The notes beneath the pieces were generated by a model that saw only the letters and a program-made list of their open reading frames with translations, did not search any database and was not told where the DNA came from. Both the position numbers and the translations under genes were made by a program. Source: Proteobacteria bacterium UBA664 (lineage in GTDB: Bacteria > Pseudomonadota > Gammaproteobacteria > UBA7966). Taken from it: 21,941 bases of DNA. The stretch is from positions 1-21,941 of the forward strand of contig DBNU01000253.1 of assembly GCA_002299125.1 (NCBI GenBank). Reading direction: 5' to 3'. Shown here piece after piece: positions 15,127 to 21,941 of this stretch (positions are counted from its first letter, which is position 1; each line of letters opens with the position of its first letter).

Positions 15127-15188
15127 GGGTGAACTCGGCGGATGGTCCGGTGCCGGTCACCTCCGGTTACTTCCGGAGCGTCTCCTGA
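15123..15188 (+). CDS. Possible 21-codon leader ORF between pilD and coaE
   Basis: ATG at 15123 shares bases with the pilD stop (ATGA), and the ORF ends in TGA at 15186-15188, one base into the CTG proposed as the coaE start (CTGA at 15185-15188). It would encode MRVNSADGPVPVTSGYFRSV plus Ser. It runs straight through a hairpin that holds the coaE ribosome binding site. The peptide itself has no recognisable function; the arrangement suggests a translational relay. It could be chance, since overlaps are common in compact genomes. Confidence 0.35.
   Translation: MRVNSADGPVPVTSGYFRSVS
15161..15178 (+). promoter_or_regulatory. Hairpin containing the coaE ribosome binding site
   Basis: CTCCGG (15161-15166) and CCGGAG (15173-15178) are a perfect 6-bp inverted repeat with loop TTACTT. 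The GGAG at 15175-15178 is also the only good Shine-Dalgarno sequence for coaE, 6 bases before the CTG at 15185. Folded, it would hide the site; ribosomes passing along the short ORF at 15123-15188 would open it. Confidence 0.45.
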
Positions 15189-15826
15189 ATACGTCGCCCG
15201 CAATCCCACGGGCGGCCGGGCCGCTCATCGTGGCCATCACCGGTGGCATCGGCAGCGGCAAATCCACCGTAGCGGAATCCTTCGCCGCGCACGGCGTGCC
15301 GACGCTCGATGCCGATCAGATCGTGCGCGAGCTGACGGCCGATGGCACCCCGATGGCTCGCCGGATCGGTGAGCATTTCGGTGCGCCCGTGGCCGCAGGA
15401 GAGGCCTGCATCGATCGCCGCGCGCTACGCGAACGGGTGTTCTCGGACGCCGCTGCACGCGTTTGGCTCGAGGCGCTGCTGCATCCGCAGGTCTATGCGG
15501 AGATCGACCGGGTGGCGGCGATGTGGCCCAGCGGGACCTACGGGGTAGTGTGTATTCCATTGCTGGTGGAAACCGGGCAAGCTCAAGGACGCTTTCGGGT
15601 GCTGGTGGTCGACGCCCCTGAGTCCGCACAGATTGCCCGCGCCTGTCAGCGTGATGGGCTCGATGCTGCGACTGTCCGCGCCATTCTGTCGGCGCAGGCC
15701 ACCCGCAGCGAGCGCCTGGCCCGGGCCGATGACATCCTCGACAACGGGGGCACGCGCGAAGCCCTCGATACCCAGGTCAGAGCCCTGCACGAGCGCTACT
15801 CCCGGGCCGCCTCCACCCGTTCGTAG
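15185..15826 (+). CDS. coaE: Dephospho-CoA kinase CoaE
   Basis: A 213-residue P-loop kinase that phosphorylates the 3'-OH of dephospho-CoA, the last step of coenzyme A synthesis. The P-loop GGIGSGKST is at 20-28, followed by the family blocks VPTLDADQIVREL, RRALRERVF and LEALLHPQV. Further on are VVCIPLLVETG (the usual PLLFE element) and VVDAPESAQIARACQRDGL. The frame has no ATG near the expected start. CTG at 15185 has GGAG six bases upstream and gives a normal length (E. coli 206). The alternative is GTG at 15230, which would begin just before the P-loop (MAITGGIGSGKS) and has no Shine-Dalgarno. The frame is open back to about 15002 inside pilD, but that part is shadow. Followed 8 bases later by zapD. 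Confidence 0.9.
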   Translation: MNTSPAIPRAAGPLIVAITGGIGSGKSTVAESFAAHGVPTLDADQIVRELTADGTPMARRIGEHFGAPVAAGEACIDRRALRERVFSDAAARVWLEALLHPQVYAEIDRVAAMWPSGTYGVVCIPLLVETGQAQGRFRVLVVDAPESAQIARACQRDGLDAATVRAILSAQATRSERLARADDILDNGGTREALDTQVRALHERYSRAASTRS

Positions 15827-15834
15827 TCACTCCC

Positions 15835-16650
15835 ATGAGCCGTCACGAGTCTTCCCGACAACGCAGCCTGTTCAACCTCGCGGAGAGCCAGGTCTTCTAC
15901 GAGCTGCCGCTCAACGAGCGGACGCGCAATTTCCTGCGCCTCGAGCATCTCTTTGCCAGTGTCGAGCAGGCGATGGAGCAGAATGGCGACCTCGATGGCC
16001 GCAACGCCATCGTCGGGCTCATCGACGTGACGGATCTGCTCGCGCGCTCGGATATCAAGTCGGATCTCATCAAGGAACTGGAGCGACAGCACGGCTTGTT
16101 GGTGCCGTTGAAAGGTAGCCCACAGGTGGATGCGGCCCGACTGGGCCACCTGCTCGAACGCCTGGGCGAGATCATCACCACACTCAAATCGCCGGCCTGT
16201 CAGCCCGGTCAGTGTCTGCGCTCGGATGAGCTGGTCACCGCCATCCGGCAACGCGTCTCCATCCCCGGCGGGGCCTGCAGCTTTGATCTGCCGGCCCTGC
16301 ATCACTGGCTCTCGCGTGGCGCCGAGTTCCGGGCGCGGGAACTGGCACAATGGGCGTCCGATCTGCGCCCCATCAAGGAAGGAGTGCGTCTGGCCCTGAG
16401 CCTGCTCCGGGAAAGTGCCCATCCACGGCACGTCACCGCCGCATCCGGCTTCTTCAATCAGACCATCGACGCCACCCTGCCCTGTCATCTGGTACGGGTC
16501 GGCCTGCCCCTGACGGCCGACTGCTTCCCCGAGATCAGCGGCGGCAAGCACCGCTTCACCGTGCGTTTCATGCGCCAGGGGAGCACGACCTCTCGACCCT
16601 CGCAGGTGGAGCATGACGTCGATTTCGACCTGCAATGCTGCGTCTTCTGA
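15835..16650 (+). CDS. zapD: Cell division protein ZapD
   Basis: A 271-residue cytoplasmic protein that cross-links FtsZ protofilaments at the division ring (formerly YacF). Recognisable blocks are YELPLNERTRNFLRLEHLF at the N-terminus, an alpha-helical middle (DVTDLLARSDIKSDLIKELERQ) and a beta-rich C-terminal part with PIKEGVRLALSLLRES, FFNQTIDATLPCHLVRV and GGKHRFTVRFM. Length is close to the E. coli protein (247), with a slightly longer C-terminus. No strong ribosome binding site is visible, so translation may depend on coupling with coaE eight bases upstream. The order coaE-zapD-yacG is conserved in Gammaproteobacteria, which supports the call. Confidence 0.95.
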   Translation: MSRHESSRQRSLFNLAESQVFYELPLNERTRNFLRLEHLFASVEQAMEQNGDLDGRNAIVGLIDVTDLLARSDIKSDLIKELERQHGLLVPLKGSPQVDAARLGHLLERLGEIITTLKSPACQPGQCLRSDELVTAIRQRVSIPGGACSFDLPALHHWLSRGAEFRARELAQWASDLRPIKEGVRLALSLLRESAHPRHVTAASGFFNQTIDATLPCHLVRVGLPLTADCFPEISGGKHRFTVRFMRQGSTTSRPSQVEHDVDFDLQCCVF

Positions 16651-16725
16651 AGGTGCAGCGCGGACCTTCGCCCGCCTGCCCTCATGGAGGCGGTGCGTGT
16701 CCGCAGGACGGCAGCCGCAGAGCCC

Positions 16726-16947
16726 ATGAAGCACGACGCGCCCACCGGTTCGCCACGCACTGCCCGCTGCCCCCGCTGTCAGCGGCCGACGAGCCTTGCG
16801 CCGGACAATCCCTGGCGGCCCTTCTGTGGCGAGCGTTGTCGTCTGCTGGATTGCGGCGACTGGCTGAGCGGCGCGAATGCCCTGCCGGCGGAAGAGGTCC
16901 CGCCGGCCACGGAGGGGGAACTACCCGACGGTGGCACGGTGCACTGA
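16726..16947 (+). CDS. yacG: DNA gyrase inhibitor YacG (zinc-finger protein)
   Basis: A 73-residue protein that binds the GyrB subunit and inhibits gyrase in E. coli. The zinc site is four cysteines, CPRC (15, 18) and CGERC (34, 38), with the family block PWRPFCGERCRLLDCGDW. The tail is acidic and disordered, as in E. coli YacG (65 residues). The ATG at 16726 is chosen because it gives nearly the family's length; an in-frame ATG at 16684 would add 14 residues. Neither has a clear Shine-Dalgarno sequence. The gap from zapD is 33-75 bases depending on the start. Its stop codon abuts directly the stop of the convergent Nudix gene (TGATCA). Confidence 0.9.
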   Translation: MKHDAPTGSPRTARCPRCQRPTSLAPDNPWRPFCGERCRLLDCGDWLSGANALPAEEVPPATEGELPDGGTVH

Positions 16948-17952
16948 TCAGCCACCTGGCCAGAAGGCCCGGATACCTGCCACACCCTGGGCACCGACGG
17001 CGACCGCCTGCGGGCAATGCGAAGGGCCGAGTCCACCGATGAGGTAGACCGGCACTCCGGCCTCCCGCACGAGGGCGGCGGCACGGAGCCAGCCCATGGC
17101 GGCCTGCCCGGGGTGACTCGCGGTCGGCAACACCGCACCGAGGAGCACGAAATCAACGCCGATGCGGCGGGCGTGCTCCAGTTCCGCTTGCGTGTGGCAG
17201 GCGGCGGAAACCCAGCAGTGGCCAGACGGCGGGCGCACCCGCGACTGCAACAGCCGCTCGCTCGTCAGGTGCACACCATCGGCGCCAATGGCTTCTGCCT
17301 GTGCGGGCGTGGCGTTCGCTACGACCTGGGCCCCGGCCGCCCGGGCCCGACGCACGACCGCCTCGCCGAGTGCCTGCCAGGCGCCGGGGTGCTGTTGCAG
17401 GGTCTTCGCCCGCAGCAGCACCAGTTGAACCCCGGCCGCCAGGGCGGTAGCGAGGCCGTCGAACCAGCTTGCGTGCGCGCTTGGGCCAGCCTCCGGGCCC
17501 GGAGGCTCTGGCGTGACCAGACACCGGTCCGGCAGCCTGAGACCGTTGACGATGCCCCGGTTGGCGGCCGGGAAGGGGAGGGTGGAGAGCTCTTCGATGG
17601 GCACCCAGGCCAGGCGCTGGCCCTCCCGCCCGCGTGGAACACCCCGCCAGCGCAGCACCCGCCAGACCTCGAGTCGTACCCGACCCGAAGGGTAGACCCA
17701 CGGAATGCTGCGCCAGGGTCTGGCCTCGAGGACCTCGATGCCCAGTTCCTCCGCCAATTCGCGGGCCAGGGCACGGGCGATGGGTTCTCCGGCTTCGACC
17801 TTGCCGCCGGGGAATTCCCAGCAGCCGCCATGGGGGCGGTGCGCCGGGCGCTGGGCCAGCAGGAAACGACCGTCGGGGCCTTGCAGTACGCCCACGGCCA
17901 CGAGCGTCGTGCCGGGGGTTGAGCCCGGAATGGGGATATCGCCATGGGTCAC
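16948..17952 (-). CDS. Nudix hydrolase (MutT type) fused to a ThiE/TenI-like domain
   Basis: A 334-residue two-domain protein. Residues about 15-140 are a MutT-type Nudix domain that hydrolyses oxidised nucleoside triphosphates such as 8-oxo-dGTP. The complete Nudix box GX5EX7REUXEEXGU is at 50-72 (Gly50, Glu56, Arg64, Glu65, Glu68, Glu69, Gly71). Residues about 160-334 resemble thiamine phosphate synthase (VQLVLLRAKTL, GADGVHL, GVDFVLLGAVLPTASHPG, VYLIGGL), but key residues differ (NAT instead of ND, TSER instead of GQxD, H instead of K). This half may therefore be inactive. The fusion is known in Gammaproteobacteria. The start is GTG (17950-17952) with CGGAG about 9 bases upstream; no in-frame ATG is better. 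It is downstream of argJ and secA on the same strand, 114 bases after argJ. Confidence 0.9.
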   Translation of the reverse strand: MTHGDIPIPGSTPGTTLVAVGVLQGPDGRFLLAQRPAHRPHGGCWEFPGGKVEAGEPIARALARELAEELGIEVLEARPWRSIPWVYPSGRVRLEVWRVLRWRGVPRGREGQRLAWVPIEELSTLPFPAANRGIVNGLRLPDRCLVTPEPPGPEAGPSAHASWFDGLATALAAGVQLVLLRAKTLQQHPGAWQALGEAVVRRARAAGAQVVANATPAQAEAIGADGVHLTSERLLQSRVRPPSGHCWVSAACHTQAELEHARRIGVDFVLLGAVLPTASHPGQAAMGWLRAAALVREAGVPVYLIGGLGPSHCPQAVAVGAQGVAGIRAFWPGG

Positions 17953-18066
17953 CGTGCTCGACTCCGGCTGGCGCCCTGCTGGCGGGGGCTGACCCGACGC
18001 GAAACCGCGCAGACGTGGCTCAGCGGCTGGGCCGATGGTGCAATCTGGCGCCCAAACCCGCCTCGT

Positions 18067-19312
18067 TCAGCTTCGGTACTCGGCGTTGATGCGGACGTAT
18101 TCATGACCGAGATCACAGGTCCAGACTTCGGCCTCGGCGGTTCCGCGTCCGAGGCCAATGGCCACCGTGATGTCGTCCGCCGCCATGGCGGCCTGGCCGG
18201 CGGCGTCGGTGTAGTCGGGGTGGCGGGCGCCACGCTCGACGATGGGAACGCCGTTCAAGGCCAGCGTCACGCCCTCGATGACGAGGTTCGGCAGGCCCGC
18301 CCGCCCGATGGCGGCGAGCAGTCGCCCCCAGTTGGCATCGGCGGCAAAGAAGGCCGTCTTCACCAGCGGCGAGTGGGCAATGGCGTAGGCCACCATGCGG
18401 CATTCGGCCTCATCACGACCGCCCGCGACCACCAGGCGGATGAATTTGGTAGCCCCCTCGCCGTCGCGCACGATCTCTTGTGCGAGCTCTGCACAGACCC
18501 ACTCGATACCGGCTGCCAGGTTCCGGTAGCCCGCTGGATCTCCGGCGTGGCAGGTCGCACCACCACCGCCTCCGGTGGCCATCAGCACGCAGGCGTCGTT
18601 GGTCGATGTGTCACCGTCGACGGAGATGCGATTGAAGGAGCGTGCCATCGCGGCCTGCAGCAAAGAGCGCAGCAAACCGGCCTCGACCGGGGCATCGGTG
18701 GCGACGTAGGCCAACATGGTCGCCATGTCCGGACGGATCATGCCTGCACCCTTGGCGATGCCGGTCACCATCCAGGCCGGGTCCCCGGCGGCGGCGGGCC
18801 GGATCCGTACCGAACGGATCTTCGGCCGGGTATCGGTGGTCATGATGGCCCGGGCGGCGTGTTCCCAGCCGACGCCCGGGCCCTCTGCCGAGGCCGCGAG
18901 CGCGGGGAGCGCGGCCTCGATGCGGGCCACTGGCAGGGGTTCGCCGATGACGCCGGTGGAGAAGGGCAGCACGGCCGAGGCCTCGATGCCGAGCTGGCTG
19001 GCGAGCAGGGCGCAGGTCTGTCTTGCGGCCTCGATCCCCGGCTCACCCGTACCGGCGTTGGCGTTGCCGGAGTTGACCAGCAGCGCCTGTGGGGTCGTCA
19101 GGGCCAGATGCTGCTGGGCGAGGATGACCGGTGCGGCGCGGAAGGCGTTCTGCGTGAAGACCGCCGCCACGGAGCCACCCGGCGCGAGTCGCAGCAGCAG
19201 CAGGTCGTCGCGATCCGGCTTGCGGATGGCCGCGCGGGCGACACCGATGGCGAGACCGGCGATCGCGGCCGGTTCAGTGAGGATGTCGAAGGACGGGGCG
19301 CCCTTCGGGTGG

Positions 19313-19329
<17 letters not shown>
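18067..19329 (-). CDS. argJ: Bifunctional ornithine acetyltransferase / N-acetylglutamate synthase ArgJ
   Basis: A 420-residue enzyme of the cyclic arginine pathway. It moves the acetyl group from N-acetylornithine to glutamate, and in bifunctional forms also makes N-acetylglutamate from acetyl-CoA. The autoproteolytic site is GIAKGAGMIRPDMATMLAYVATDA, with Thr204 of ATML as the nucleophile that becomes the N-terminus of the beta chain. Other family blocks are TQNAFRAAPV, LLVNSGNANAGTG, FSTGVIGEPLP, SVDGDTSTNDAC and AADANWGRLLAAIGRAG. The ATG at 19329 begins 17 bases inside the end of secA, so the two are probably coupled. No clear Shine-Dalgarno is visible. An upstream extension of 44 residues is open but lies over secA and is not used. 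secA-argJ-mutT is a common gammaproteobacterial gene order. Confidence 0.95.

Positions 19330-21941
<2,612 letters not shown>

Noticed and set aside
15796..16734. 312-codon minus-strand frame over zapD
   Set aside because: ZapD is recognisable on the plus strand; the antisense product has no motif.

Overview
The window is GC-rich bacterial DNA with dense genes, short gaps and frequent stop/start overlaps. Two gene orders, pilB-pilC-pilD-coaE-zapD-yacG and secA-argJ-nudix/thiE, are typical of Gammaproteobacteria. The left end carries methanol-dehydrogenase accessory genes of the mxa type. Together these suggest a methylotrophic (possibly methanotrophic or halo/alkaliphilic Chromatiales-like) gammaproteobacterium. 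The class is fairly secure from gene order; the genus cannot be decided from this sequence.

Layout. (1) 1-6059, plus strand: the 3' end of an mxaC-like gene, then mxaK, mxaL and mxaD, a membrane sensor histidine kinase of the NarL/MoxY type, a fused SoxY-SoxZ-like periplasmic carrier and a seven-repeat YVTN beta-propeller. This is a periplasmic maturation, regulation and accessory module for a PQQ alcohol dehydrogenase whose structural genes should lie to the left. (2) 6201-7124, minus strand: an RluA-family pseudouridine synthase. (3) 7218-7895: a protein of unknown function. (4) 7984-10801: clpB behind an almost ideal heat-shock sigma-32 promoter and a structured leader of about 200 nt. (5) 10832-10916: an inverted pair of REP-like palindromes. 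(6) 10967-15126: type IV pilus assembly genes pilB, pilC and pilD. (7) 15185-16947: coaE, zapD and yacG, with coaE apparently coupled to pilD through a 21-codon upstream ORF. (8) 16948 to the right edge, minus strand: a Nudix-ThiE fusion, argJ and secA, the last cut by the window end. yacG and the Nudix gene converge with no base between their stop codons.

How the genes work together. The mxa proteins are thought to insert Ca2+ into, and mature, methanol dehydrogenase; the kinase probably reports on the pathway, and the SoxYZ-like carrier and beta-propeller are periplasmic partners of unknown chemistry. PilB (ATPase), PilC (inner-membrane platform) and PilD (prepilin peptidase) are three core parts of one pilus machine; the pilin gene is not here. 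The rest is housekeeping: protein disaggregation, CoA synthesis, cell division, gyrase control, nucleotide sanitation, arginine synthesis and Sec export.

Most of the window is ordinary conserved genome. The parts most worth a second look are the MoxY-kinase/SoxYZ/YVTN module, the two Shine-Dalgarno hairpins (clpB and coaE), the pilD-uORF-coaE junction, the REP pair, and the apparently degenerate ThiE domain.
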